A stretch of 64,000 nucleotides of DNA, taken from positions 2,237,501-2,301,500 of the forward strand of contig NZ_CP014167.1 of NCBI RefSeq assembly GCF_001685395.1, in the 5' to 3' direction. Below the pieces are notes generated by a model. That model was not told the origin of the DNA. It made no database searches and saw only the letters and a program-made list of their open reading frames with translations. Every line of letters begins with the position of its first letter. Within the stretch, counting starts at the first letter, position 1. The DNA comes from Paenibacillus yonginensis (GTDB lineage Bacteria; Bacillota; Bacilli; Paenibacillales; Paenibacillaceae). This document shows, piece by piece, positions 18,814-27,370 of this stretch. Position numbers and translations under genes: made by a program.

Positions 18814-21438
18814 TTACTCTTCGAAACGTCCGTAGAAGGCGTCTCTGTATACCTCGGCAAGCTCGGTGACCAGCGGCAGCTTAGGATTGGCGGTTGTGCA
18901 TTGATCCTCGAAGGCGCGGTCTGCAAGATAATCTACATTCGATTCAAAATCTTTTGGATCAAATCCGAGCGCCTGGAACGACTCCGGAATGCCCAGCTTT
19001 TTGTTCAGGTCGCGGATCGCGTTGATCAGGCTCTTCACGCCTTCTTCTGTGGTGCGTGCGGGCAGTCCCAGGATGCGGGCGATTTCGGCATAACGCTGGT
19101 CGGCTACGAAGTTAGTGTACTTAGGCCAAGCCGCAAATTTCGTAGGTTTCTTCGCGTTATAGCGGATGACGTGCGGCAGCAGGATCGCGTTGGTACGTCC
19201 GTGAGCGGTATGATATTGACCGCCCCATTTATGCGCCAAGCTGTGGTTGATGCCCAGGAACGCATTCGCAAAAGCCATACCGGCCAGAGTCGAAGCGTTG
19301 TGCATTTTCTCGCGGGCGAGTTTGTCGCCGGTCAAAGCCGATTTCTCGAGATATTGGAACACCAGCTGAATCGCTTTAATCGCCAGGCCGTCCGTATAAT
19401 CGTTTGCCATAACGGATACATAAGCTTCGATACCATGAGTCAGCACGTCCATGCCGGTATCGGCAACGGCTACTTTAGGCAGGCTGTAGACGAATTCAGG
19501 GTCGATGATCGCAACGTCCGGCGTCAGCTCGTAATCGGCCAAAGGATATTTGGTGTTGCCGACTTCTTTATTAGTAATAACTGCAAACGGCGTAACTTCG
19601 GAACCTGTACCGGATGTTGTCGGGATCGCTACGAATTTTGCTTTTTGACCCAAGCTAGGGTATTTGTAGGTCCGTTTGCGGATATCCATGAATTTCTGTT
19701 TCAGGTTGTGGAAATCGGTGTCCGGATATTCATAGAACAGCCACATGCCTTTGGCGGCATCCATCGGCGAACCGCCGCCTAGAGCGATGATGCAGTCCGG
19801 CTGGAATTTCGCCATCATTTCAGTACCGCGGGCAACGGTCGTAGTCGATGGATCCGGTTCAACGTCGGAGAACACTTCGATCGCTACAGGCGTTTGGCGC
19901 TGACGGAGGTAATGCTCCAATCTTTCCACATATCCCAGCTTCACCATCATCGGGTCGGTAACGATCATGACACGGTTAATGTCCGGCATTTTGGCCAGGT
20001 ACTGGGTTGCGCCTTTTTCAAAATAGATTTTGGAAGGTACTTTAAACCACTGCATATTCACGGTACGATGGTTCACCCTTTTCACGTTAATCAGGTTGAC
20101 GGCGGTCACGTTCGAAGAAGTGGAGTTGCGTCCGTAAGAGCCGCAGCCCAGCGTCAGCGACGGCAGGTTCGTGTTGTAGATGTCGCCGATGCCGCCCTGC
20201 GAAGAAGGCTGGTTCACCAGGATCCGGCAGGTTGGCAGACGGTCCGAAAATTTCTGGATGATTTCATCGTTGTTCGAATGAATAACCGACGAATGTCCCA
20301 TGCCGCCGAAGTGTACAACCTGTTCCGCAAGGTCGATGCCTTGTTCAGCGGTTTTTACTTTGTAGCAGGCCAGTACAGGGCTGAGCTTCTCCGCAGACAG
20401 CGGGAATTTAGGACCTACGCCGTCAATTTCGGCGACAAGGATTTTGGTTCCGGCCGGCACCTGAATGCCGCACATTTCCGCAATTTTAACGGCTGGCTGT
20501 CCGACGATGGCCGGATTAACGGCGCATTTTTCGGCGACAATAGCTCCGGCCGTCAGCTTGGCGGCTTCTTCCTTGTTGACGAAATAGCAGCCGTTGGCGA
20601 TCATTTTTTTCTTCACTTGGTCAAAAATAGGCTCTTCAATAATAACCGCTTGTTCGGAAGCACAGATCATGCCGTTGTCGAACGTTTTGGACAGGATCAA
20701 ATCATTAACCGCTTGATCCAAATCAGCGCTTTTCTCAATGAAGCAAGGCACGTTGCCGGGACCTACGCCGAGAGCCGGTTTGCCGCAGCTGTAAGCTGCT
20801 TTCACCATGGCGGAACCGCCGGTGGCGAGAATGCAGGCTACATCAGGATGATTCATCAAAGCGTTGGTTCGGTCCATGGAAGGCTGTTCGATCCATTGGA
20901 TGCAATCGGCGGGAGCGCCGTGTTTCACAGCGGCTTCCAGCAGAATTTTAGCGGCTTCGCGGCTGCATTCCTGTGCGGAAGGGTGGAAGCCGAAGATAAT
21001 CGGGTTGCGTGTCTTAATGGCGATCAAAGATTTGAAGATCGTCGTGGAAGTCGGATTCGTCACCGGCGTAATCCCCATAATAATGCCGACCGGTTCAGCG
21101 ATCTTCTGGAAGCTTTCGTAAGGATTGTCTTCAATCACGCCGACCGTCTTGCCATATTTGATGCTGTTCCAGATGTATTCGGTAGCGAACATGTTTTTAA
21201 TAATTTTGTCCTCGTATACCCCGCGGCCCGTTTCTTCAACGGCTTTCTTGGCGAGGTACATGTGTTTGTCGAGCCCGGCCAGAGCCATCGCCTGCACAAT
21301 GTCGTCGATTTGCTGCTGATCCATGCTCATGAAAGCCTCTGAAGCTTTTTTCGCTTTGTCGATCAAACCTTGGATGTACTCCTGTGCAGGCTGTACGGCC
21401 TGCTTTACATTTGAAGCTGCTTCATTTTTTACGGCCAT
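18814..21438 (-). CDS. adhE: Bifunctional acetaldehyde-CoA/alcohol dehydrogenase AdhE
   Basis: Reduces acetyl-CoA to acetaldehyde and then ethanol, regenerating two NAD+ per acetyl-CoA in fermentation. The N-terminal half is a CoA-acylating aldehyde dehydrogenase with the catalytic Cys in NGMICASEQAV (near residue 245). The C-terminal half is an iron-dependent alcohol dehydrogenase with GGGSPMDAAKGM and the metal-binding His residues in HSLAHKWGGQYHTAHGRTNA. Length 874 aa is standard for the fused enzyme. The ATG at 21438 lies 9 nt after AGGAGG; the upstream ATG touches that site. A Fnr/Rex box and a perfect inverted repeat precede it. Confidence 0.97.
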   Translation of the reverse strand: MAVKNEAASNVKQAVQPAQEYIQGLIDKAKKASEAFMSMDQQQIDDIVQAMALAGLDKHMYLAKKAVEETGRGVYEDKIIKNMFATEYIWNSIKYGKTVGVIEDNPYESFQKIAEPVGIIMGITPVTNPTSTTIFKSLIAIKTRNPIIFGFHPSAQECSREAAKILLEAAVKHGAPADCIQWIEQPSMDRTNALMNHPDVACILATGGSAMVKAAYSCGKPALGVGPGNVPCFIEKSADLDQAVNDLILSKTFDNGMICASEQAVIIEEPIFDQVKKKMIANGCYFVNKEEAAKLTAGAIVAEKCAVNPAIVGQPAVKIAEMCGIQVPAGTKILVAEIDGVGPKFPLSAEKLSPVLACYKVKTAEQGIDLAEQVVHFGGMGHSSVIHSNNDEIIQKFSDRLPTCRILVNQPSSQGGIGDIYNTNLPSLTLGCGSYGRNSTSSNVTAVNLINVKRVNHRTVNMQWFKVPSKIYFEKGATQYLAKMPDINRVMIVTDPMMVKLGYVERLEHYLRQRQTPVAIEVFSDVEPDPSTTTVARGTEMMAKFQPDCIIALGGGSPMDAAKGMWLFYEYPDTDFHNLKQKFMDIRKRTYKYPSLGQKAKFVAIPTTSGTGSEVTPFAVITNKEVGNTKYPLADYELTPDVAIIDPEFVYSLPKVAVADTGMDVLTHGIEAYVSVMANDYTDGLAIKAIQLVFQYLEKSALTGDKLAREKMHNASTLAGMAFANAFLGINHSLAHKWGGQYHTAHGRTNAILLPHVIRYNAKKPTKFAAWPKYTNFVADQRYAEIARILGLPARTTEEGVKSLINAIRDLNKKLGIPESFQALGFDPKDFESNVDYLADRAFEDQCTTANPKLPLVTELAEVYRDAFYGRFEE

Positions 21439-21516
21439 CTCTCTCATCCTCCTGATAGTTGAAAAAGTTTAATAGGTCGGGCGGAGCAGCCCGGCGGCCT
21501 TGCTGTTGCCTCAACG

Positions 21517-21545
21517 AGACTTTGTAACACTTTGTTACAAAGTCT
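21517..21545 (-). other. Perfect 13-bp inverted repeat in the adhE leader
   Basis: AGACTTTGTAACA and its exact complement TGTTACAAAGTCT are separated by 3 nt. The repeat falls about 34-62 nt after the predicted adhE start point and has no T-run after it. It may be a protein operator or an mRNA 5' hairpin. Confidence 0.75.
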
Positions 21546-21612
21546 GCCGCGCCGAATCGCCTTACCGTTCTTCTTTACGGATTTATCATAGCACAGCCAT
21601 TTTAACTTGTGT

Positions 21613-21628
21613 AGTGAATTTTTTCACA
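21613..21628 (-). promoter_or_regulatory. Fnr/Rex box of adhE
   Basis: AGTGAATTTTTTCACA fits Fnr at nine of ten fixed positions. Extended by one base on each side it fits the Rex consensus at 13 of 14. A TATGAT -10 element lies 22 bp downstream (21590-21585), one base from the ideal class II spacing. Confidence 0.7.
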
Positions 21629-21740
21629 AAGTTTGTCTGTTTTGAAAATTTGTTTTCGCTCTAGTTTCAATTTCTTGCAATACAGCGTTCATTTATTATT
21701 CCCATTTTCCCTGTTTCCAAATGCTGGTTCCCCTCTTTTA

Positions 21741-21756
21741 AGTGAAAATAGTCACA
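21741..21756 (+). promoter_or_regulatory. Fnr box upstream of fnr
   Basis: AGTGAAAATAGTCACA matches nine of ten fixed bases of TGTGA-N6-TCACA. It lies about 115 bp before the fnr start and suggests autoregulation, or a distal site for adhE. Confidence 0.6.
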
Positions 21757-21871
21757 ATGTTTAAAATTTCGCCACTTTTTAGGCTTCAAAAAGCCCCAAA
21801 TTACAGATAATACACGTTATAATTAATTTAAAAATTTGAGAAAAATTTGGAGTACAAAGGGGAAACCAAAA

Positions 21872-22588
21872 ATGAGCGAGCAAATGAACGGCGTTGAAAC
21901 CCAAGGGAATACAAGTTGTTTTTCGGAACAGAATTTCAATCGACTGCTTGTCATCATGAAAGACAAAAATTACGCCGAAGGTTCCCATCTGTTCTGGGAA
22001 GGCGATGTGTCGGACAAATTGTTCTACATCAAACGCGGACGCGTTAAAATGACCAAATCGACGGATGAAGGCAAAGAACTCATTCTATATATGTACGGAC
22101 GCGGGGACCTGATCGGCCAGGCCGATCCGTTCTTCAGCTCGAAGCACAGCTTTACGGCGGAAGTCATTGAAGACTGCGAGGTCGGCATCGTGGAAAATAA
22201 GGATCTTGAAATCCTCATCTGTCAGCACTGCGATTTCGCGATCGACTTCATGAAATGGATGGGCATTCACCACCGCCTGACCCAAACCAAATTCAGAGAC
22301 TTGATGATGTACGGCAAACCGGGCGCGCTCTGCTCGACGCTGATCCGGCTTAGCAATACTTACGGCGAACAGCACGGCGACACGATCCTCATTAATAAAA
22401 AGATTACGCATACCGATCTTTCGAACATGATCGGCGCTACACGCGAAAGCGTCAACCGGATGCTGAGCGACCTGCGCAAGAAGGACGCGCTTGAATACGA
22501 AAACGGCATGATCGTCATTAAAGATCTCGTTATGCTCCAGGACATCTGCCACTGCGAGCTGTGCCCGAATGAAATTTGCCGGATCTGA
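21872..22588 (+). CDS. fnr: Crp/Fnr-family oxygen regulator (Bacillus-type Fnr)
   Basis: Global regulator of anaerobic metabolism, 238 aa. It has a cyclic-nucleotide-like beta-roll (FWEGDVSDKLFYIKRGRVKM), a dimer helix and a winged helix with recognition segment TDLSNMIGATRESVNRMLSD. The C-terminus CHCELCPNEIC contains the CxxCxxxxC array that binds the [4Fe-4S] cluster in Bacillus subtilis Fnr, unlike the N-terminal cysteines of E. coli FNR. The start ATG at 21872 follows AAAGGGG; an in-frame ATG at 21836 lacks a ribosome binding site. It is divergent from adhE/pflBA, its probable targets. Some relatives of this family are named ArfM-like; the cysteine pattern favours Fnr. Confidence 0.92.
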   Translation: MSEQMNGVETQGNTSCFSEQNFNRLLVIMKDKNYAEGSHLFWEGDVSDKLFYIKRGRVKMTKSTDEGKELILYMYGRGDLIGQADPFFSSKHSFTAEVIEDCEVGIVENKDLEILICQHCDFAIDFMKWMGIHHRLTQTKFRDLMMYGKPGALCSTLIRLSNTYGEQHGDTILINKKITHTDLSNMIGATRESVNRMLSDLRKKDALEYENGMIVIKDLVMLQDICHCELCPNEICRI

Positions 22589-22635
22589 TCCCTTTTCAGC
22601 TGCCTTTGCGAGCTCACTTCAGCCCCTGCAAATCT

Positions 22636-22671
22636 AAAAGCTCTGCCCGTTAGCAGCGGACAGAGCTTTTT
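22636..22671. terminator. Bidirectional terminator between fnr and lipoprotein gene
   Basis: AAAAGCTCTG pairs with CAGAGCTTTT and an inner CCGTTAGCAGCGG segment. It is flanked by A- and T-runs and lies between two convergent genes. Confidence 0.75.
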
Positions 22672-22744
22672 AATTTACGCTCGACTTACTAATGTTTGGT
22701 GTCGCTTGGTTGTTCCAGAACCGAATACATTGCAGCAGCTTGCC

Positions 22745-23461
22745 TTAAATCTGACTCAGCACAACCTCAAGTTTGTCGCTGGGCTGAAGCGGGATATCCA
22801 GACCGCTTTGCAGCAGTTTTTTGTTGTTCAGCTTGACGACCCACTGTTCGTTCACATTGCCGGTATAACCATTAACAGACGTCACAAGACGGCTCCCGTC
22901 ATTGAGCTGAATCAAACCGCATTGCATGAGAACGCTTCTAACCGTCAGATTCGCCTGGTAGATATTCACAAAGTAATACTGCATGCTCGGCTTGGACAAT
23001 CCGCCGGAAATATTGAGTACCACAGGGGTAAGTGACGAGGCGGTTGCTCCGTCCTTCCCTTTCAGATATACCAGCACTTCGTCGCCGCTATGCATCGTCT
23101 TGCCCCAGGAAGAGGCCTCTGCTTCGGCACCATTCACTTTAACCGCCCAGGATAATCCGTTATCCAGCGATATATCGCCGACGGAGACAATGCCGTCTTG
23201 CTCATCATTTAACACAATAATTCCACTGCTCCGAAGGACTTCTCTCAGGTCAGGTTTCTTCAGCTCATCCACCGGGAAGGTCCGGGTAATATCCGGAATC
23301 AGCCTTTCACCGTCAATTCGCAGCCTGATCTTATTGTCAAGCGGCATGACAGAAGGCTGCGGTTCTGCAGAAGGCCGCGAGGAACAGGCAGCCGAGAATA
23401 ATAACACCGAGCATGCCAATAACCCTAAAAGAAGGCGGCCGATCCAGCTTGTCCAGCTCAC
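22745..23461 (-). CDS. Lipoprotein with two DUF4430-like domains
   Basis: Predicted 238-aa lipoprotein. The GTG start follows GGAGG closely; a hydrophobic stretch ends in the lipobox FSAAC (Cys26) with a Ser/Pro-rich tether. The mature part contains two similar units of about 90 aa, each with a leucine-rich 'V-x-S-V/L-x-x-x-G-I/L-I-x-L-N-D' segment followed by VNG and W-x-V-K-V/L-N. This resembles the transcobalamin-like DUF4430 fold seen in exported Firmicute proteins. Function is unknown; ligand binding at the cell surface is only a suggestion. It stands alone between terminators. Confidence 0.7.
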   Translation of the reverse strand: MSWTSWIGRLLLGLLACSVLLFSAACSSRPSAEPQPSVMPLDNKIRLRIDGERLIPDITRTFPVDELKKPDLREVLRSSGIIVLNDEQDGIVSVGDISLDNGLSWAVKVNGAEAEASSWGKTMHSGDEVLVYLKGKDGATASSLTPVVLNISGGLSKPSMQYYFVNIYQANLTVRSVLMQCGLIQLNDGSRLVTSVNGYTGNVNEQWVVKLNNKKLLQSGLDIPLQPSDKLEVVLSQI

Positions 23462-23799
23462 CTTTCCTCCCCCTCTCTTGGTATGGTTCCTCCTTTAAGC
23501 ATACCGGACATCTCCGTCCGTTTCAAACGCCTACCTTCAAAAGAGCGTCCCACTGGGGACGCCCTGCCTTCTATACCTTCCCAAAATCCCGGCTTCCGTC
23601 AAACATTCTGTTCATCCAGATCATAAAGGCTGCGGACAGATTGAAATCATTATCGCTAAGCAAAAAACAAATGCCGCAATCCGCGTACCGGATCCGGCAT
23701 TTGCTTATTCATCATTTACTGTTCTATCCCTACCCGTTTCTTGAATGGCCGCCTGTGTTGAAACTCTTGTTAATAAGGCTATGCTTGCTTGATCCACTT
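23462..23799. other. Gene-free stretch with two hairpins
   Basis: 338 bp with no convincing gene. A GGGCGTCCC/GGGACGC hairpin lies near 23537-23566, and a stronger terminator hairpin is listed separately. A 30-codon open frame on the minus strand near 23578-23667 has no ribosome binding site. Confidence 0.5.
23662..23703 (-). terminator. Terminator downstream of the HxlR gene
   Basis: CAAATGCCG pairs with CGGCATTTG and an inner ATCCG/CGGAT arm. On the minus strand it is followed by TTTTTT. Confidence 0.75.
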
Positions 23800-24117
23800 T
23801 TACTCGATCCAATCTTCCGCCCAAGACTGAATTTGATCCATTACAGGGCGGAGCGCCTTCCCCTTTTCGGTCAGCTCATATTCAATCCTAACCGGTGTTT
23901 CCGGATAGACGTGCCGGGTCAAAATCCCTTCGCACTCCAGATCCTTCATCCGTTCAGACAGCATTTTATCGCTCATCGACGGGATCAGATTCGAAATATC
24001 TTTAAAGCGTTTGGGACCACTCATCAAAGTTCGAATAATCAATCCGTTCCACCGTTTCCCCAGGAAAGAAAATGCGGTTTCAAAGCGGGGGCACATGCTG
24101 AAATCCTTATCTGCCAT
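23800..24117 (-). CDS. HxlR-family transcriptional regulator
   Basis: Small winged-helix regulator, 105 aa, a typical HxlR length. Seen: a near-N-terminal Cys in MCPRFETAFSFLGKRWNGLI (often redox- or electrophile-sensing in this family), then FKDISNLIPSMSDKMLSERM (recognition helix) and RIEYELTEKGKALRPVM (wing). A GAGGTGAT ribosome binding site precedes the ATG. Members such as HypR and YodB control genes for quinone, aldehyde or thiol stress. No target gene is adjacent, so its regulon cannot be given. Confidence 0.92.
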   Translation of the reverse strand: MADKDFSMCPRFETAFSFLGKRWNGLIIRTLMSGPKRFKDISNLIPSMSDKMLSERMKDLECEGILTRHVYPETPVRIEYELTEKGKALRPVMDQIQSWAEDWIE

Positions 24118-24279
24118 TGCTTATCACCTCTTTAATGATCCGGAGCAGATGGTTCCGGATTTTGCTTACATTAAGTTAGTACATATCATTTTAACATAGT
24201 TTTAACGATTTGAAAACGGGCTATTCATGGAATCTTCATTTTTCGGGAAAAAGGGTAACTTGGTTATCCTGCCTCCCCT

Positions 24280-24327
24280 AAAAACAGAGAAGCAATCCTT
24301 AAACGAACCGTTCAGGATTGCTTCTCT
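24280..24327 (-). terminator. Terminator of the sugar-modification cluster
   Basis: A 14-bp perfect stem (AGAGAAGCAATCCT and its complement) with a 14-nt loop. On the minus strand it is followed by GTTTTT. It lies just after the stop of the 24361 gene. Confidence 0.85.
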
Positions 24328-24360
24328 TTCTCTTTTTGAGCTGTCAGGCGAATCAGTTGT

Positions 24361-25329
24361 TTACAGCCACCACATATCGGCAGCGGAGTCCTCAATCAGC
24401 ACCTGCTTCAGGTTGCCGACCGCTTTGGTAAAGCCTTCTTCTACGGACATGAGGCCGTCTTCATGCTCGATGCTGACCACATAATCGTAACCAACGAGAC
24501 GCAGCGCGCTGATGATGTCCGCCCAGGTCTTGAGGTCATGGCCATAACCCACGGTGCGGAACTGCCAGGCGCGGTCCATCATTTTGTCATAGGTCTGCAT
24601 ATCGGTAATGCCCCATTTGTTGACGTTCACCGGATCAATGGTGGTGTCCTTCGCATGGAAATGGTGGATCGCGTTTTCATGGCCCAAAATTTTGACCGCC
24701 TCGACCGGATCAATTCCCTGCCACCACATATGGCTTGGGTCCAGGTTTGCACCGACTACTTCGCCTGCCGCTTCACGCAGCTTCAGAAGTGTTCCCGGCG
24801 TATGTACCGAGAAACCACCATGCAGCTCCAAACCGATCTTCACATGATGTTCGGCAGCAAATTTTCCCCACTCTGTCCAATAAGGGATCACTTTGTTCTC
24901 CCACTGCCATTTCAGAATGTCCTGGTAATCGTTTGGCCAAGGAGCTACCGGCCAGTTTGGATATTTTGCGTCTTCATGATCTCCCGGACACCCAGAGAAG
25001 GTATTGACTACCGGCACTTCAAGCTGCTCCGCCAGCAGGACGCTTTTGACGAAATCGTCATGATCCGCCTGGGCCAGCGCTTTTTGCGGGTGAAGCGGAT
25101 TGCCGTGGCAGCTGAGTGCGCTGATTGTCAAGCCGCGGGATTGAACCGCCCGCTTGAACTCGGTAAGCTTGGTTTTATTTTCGAGCAGCTCTTCAGGTTT
25201 GCAATGGGCATTGCCCGGATTGCCACCTGTACCGATTTCTACGGCCTGGATGCCTTTTGAGGCCACATAGTCAAGCGCTTCCTCGAGAGGACGTCCACCA
25301 AACAGAACCATAAAAATGCCTAATTTCAC
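24361..25329 (-). CDS. Sugar phosphate isomerase/epimerase (xylose-isomerase-like TIM barrel)
   Basis: Predicted cytoplasmic isomerase or epimerase, 322 aa. TIM-barrel AP-endonuclease-2 type sequence with metal-ligand segments: LELHGGF (mid-protein), NLDPSHMWWQG, HFHAKDT and SIEHED near the C-terminus. These supply the Glu/Asp/His ligands for Mn or another divalent ion. The start is GTG (25329), 7 nt after AAGGAGG. A TATAAT -10 at 25377-25372 suggests its own promoter. Such enzymes often act on keto-sugars produced by neighbouring Gfo/Idh/MocA dehydrogenases. Exact substrate unknown. Confidence 0.87.
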   Translation of the reverse strand: MKLGIFMVLFGGRPLEEALDYVASKGIQAVEIGTGGNPGNAHCKPEELLENKTKLTEFKRAVQSRGLTISALSCHGNPLHPQKALAQADHDDFVKSVLLAEQLEVPVVNTFSGCPGDHEDAKYPNWPVAPWPNDYQDILKWQWENKVIPYWTEWGKFAAEHHVKIGLELHGGFSVHTPGTLLKLREAAGEVVGANLDPSHMWWQGIDPVEAVKILGHENAIHHFHAKDTTIDPVNVNKWGITDMQTYDKMMDRAWQFRTVGYGHDLKTWADIISALRLVGYDYVVSIEHEDGLMSVEEGFTKAVGNLKQVLIEDSAADMWWL

Positions 25330-25451
25330 ACCAATTCCTCCTTGAACCCTTAATATGGAATACTAATCTTTATTATAGACATGCTTTCTAGGCAACAGCT
25401 GCAAAACTTCCATTTCCGGCTTATTTCAGCGTGTTAGCGTATTAGGATTGA

Positions 25452-26534
25452 TCAGTCAAAATAAACCGCTTTGCCGGTTTTGGCCGACTCATAGATCGCT
25501 TCTAGGATTTGCGTAACCACAAAGGCTTGCTCCGGCTTCACGAGCGGCTCCTTGTCTTCCAGAATCGCCTGCACCCAGGCTTTGGCTTCACGATAAGCGT
25601 CGGTCTCTTCTTCGCCGGAGAAAAAGGCTACGCCGCCGGAGCTGAGGTCGATTTGCGTATCATAAAGACGGCTATTCTTCTCGCCATTGATGCGCAGGCC
25701 ATTTTTCATATCAGCTCCGCCTTCAGTTCCGCACAGCAGCGTTTTGGCTTCGCCGGTTTCAACTACGTTCAGGGCCCAGCTGGATTCCAGAATGATCGTG
25801 GCGCCGTTCTTCATCGTAATGTAACCGAACGCAGAGTCCTCAACCTTGAACTCGGCAGGATCCCAGGAGCCGAATGCGTTCGCTGCATTCTCGCGATGTC
25901 CCAGCTTGTGGAAGACGGAACCCATTACGCTCTTAGGCTCGTAGTTATCCATCAGCCACAAGGTCAGATCCAGCGCGTGTGTGCCGATATCGATCAACGG
26001 GCCGCCGCCTTGCTTCTCTTCATCCAGGAATACGCCCCAGGTTGGAACCGCGCGGCGGCGGATCGCCAATGCTTTGCCCAGGTAAATATCGCCCAGTTCG
26101 CCTTGCTCGCACAATTCTTTCAAATATAAGCTGTCATTGCGGAAGCGGTTCTGGTAGGCGATGCTCAGCTTCTTGCCGGTCCGTTTGGCAGCTTCCAGCA
26201 TGGCACGGGCCTGCTCCGACGTTTTGGCCATCGGCTTCTCGCACATGACATGGTTGCCTGCTTCAAGCGCAGCTACCGTAATTTCGGAGTGTGAATCGTT
26301 TGGCGTACAGACATGCACGACATCAATGTCGCTGTTTGCCAGCAGCTCGCGGTAATCGGTAAAGACTTTAGCGTCCTGCGTGCCGTATTCCTTGGCCGCT
26401 TTGCGGGCGCGTTCTTCAACGATATCGCAGAATGCGACCAAATCCACTTCAGGTTGTTTAGCCAGGCTCGGAAGATGTTTGCCATTGGCAATTCCTCCGC
26501 AGCCGATAATCGCTACTTTCAGTTGTTTAGACAT
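25452..26534 (-). CDS. Gfo/Idh/MocA-family oxidoreductase
   Basis: NAD(P)-dependent sugar or inositol dehydrogenase, 360 aa. An N-terminal Rossmann fold (VAIIGCGGIANGKHLPSL), then VVHVCTPNDSHSEI and the EKPMAKT motif whose Lys is catalytic in the family (near residue 99). The C-terminal alpha/beta domain has GGGPLIDIGTHALDLTLWLM with the Asp/His pair of the active site. Its start overlaps the stop of the upstream isomerase by 8 nt, so the two are co-translated. Substrate not predictable. Confidence 0.9.
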   Translation of the reverse strand: MSKQLKVAIIGCGGIANGKHLPSLAKQPEVDLVAFCDIVEERARKAAKEYGTQDAKVFTDYRELLANSDIDVVHVCTPNDSHSEITVAALEAGNHVMCEKPMAKTSEQARAMLEAAKRTGKKLSIAYQNRFRNDSLYLKELCEQGELGDIYLGKALAIRRRAVPTWGVFLDEEKQGGGPLIDIGTHALDLTLWLMDNYEPKSVMGSVFHKLGHRENAANAFGSWDPAEFKVEDSAFGYITMKNGATIILESSWALNVVETGEAKTLLCGTEGGADMKNGLRINGEKNSRLYDTQIDLSSGGVAFFSGEEETDAYREAKAWVQAILEDKEPLVKPEQAFVVTQILEAIYESAKTGKAVYFD

Positions 26535-27297
26535 TCAATTTTCCTCCCTGAGACACATAGTTTTTAACCCAGTCCATGCTGGTTGTAATACAGTTGATTG
26601 CACCGTTCGCCGTATAATCCTGCTCCACGATCAGCCATTCAACACCGGCTTCGATGGCGGCGTCCGCTATGCGTTTAATATCCAGCTGTCCTGCGCCCAG
26701 CTCGACTGTTTCCGGCGAGCCGTCTTCTTTCTTTTTCACGTCTTTCAGATGCAGAAGCGGCATGCGGCCTTTGTATTTCTCAATGTAAGCGACGGCGTCA
26801 AAGCCGGCAAACTCGACCCAGCAGGAGTCCAGTTCGACTTCTAGCAGCGAAGCAGGCACCGTTTCAAAAATCGTATCCAGCACGGTTTCGCCATTCAGCT
26901 TCTGGGTCAGCTCAAAATCATGGTTATGGTACATCAAAGTGATGCCTTTAGCCGCGCAGGCTTCAGCTATACGCTGGATGTCGGCAATGATCTCTTCCCA
27001 GCGGCCGCGGTCCTCTTCGGCGACGTAAGGGACAATCAGCTTGTTGTTGCCGATAAACTGGTTGATTTCAATCTGTTCATCCAGATGATTCAGCAGCAGA
27101 TCCAGCGAAGTGTGTGCGCCGACAGCCGTCAGCCCGTTTTCTTCAAGCAGCGCTTTCACCTGCTCTTTGGTTCTGCCGTAGAAGCCGGCAAACTCGACGC
27201 CTTGGTATCCCAGTTCCGCTACTTTGCGGAGCGTTCCTTCAAAATCCTGTTCCATTTGTTCGCGAACCGTATACAATTGCAGGGCTATTTTGGCCAT
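26527..27297 (-). CDS. Sugar phosphate isomerase/epimerase
   Basis: TIM-barrel isomerase of 256 aa, related to IolE/IolI-like and hydroxypyruvate-isomerase-like enzymes. Seen: IALQLYTVREQM at the N-terminus, GVEFAGFYG, MYHNHDFEL (metal ligand region), EVELDSCWVEFAG, HLKDVKK and IVEQDYT at the C-terminus. The ATG at 27297 (MAKIALQLYTV) is preferred over 27318, because the family begins there. It overlaps the downstream Gfo/Idh gene. Confidence 0.88.
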   Translation of the reverse strand: MAKIALQLYTVREQMEQDFEGTLRKVAELGYQGVEFAGFYGRTKEQVKALLEENGLTAVGAHTSLDLLLNHLDEQIEINQFIGNNKLIVPYVAEEDRGRWEEIIADIQRIAEACAAKGITLMYHNHDFELTQKLNGETVLDTIFETVPASLLEVELDSCWVEFAGFDAVAYIEKYKGRMPLLHLKDVKKKEDGSPETVELGAGQLDIKRIADAAIEAGVEWLIVEQDYTANGAINCITTSMDWVKNYVSQGGKLNV

Positions 27298-27370
27298 GTC
27301 GATTCTCCTCTTCCTCAATTTAGATTCATCGGTTTCAATTCATTGTTCGGGGTCCTATGTTCATTGATCG

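Larger units (their letters stand above)
21439..21871. other. Divergent regulatory region between adhE and fnr (no gene)
   Basis: This 433-bp AT-rich gap holds no coding sequence. It contains the adhE leader with its 13-bp inverted repeat, the adhE -10 element TATGAT (minus strand, 21590-21585), the adhE Fnr/Rex box, an Fnr box nearer fnr, and a TATAAT at 21818-21823 that could be the fnr -10. Confidence 0.7.

Noticed and set aside
19894..21342. 482-codon open frame on the plus strand
   Set aside because: Antisense shadow of adhE; composition rich in His/Arg/Phe is typical of a reversed frame.
23578..23667. 30-codon open frame on the minus strand
   Set aside because: Peptide looks globular but there is no ribosome binding site and it starts inside a terminator T-run. 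Possible gene remnant at most.
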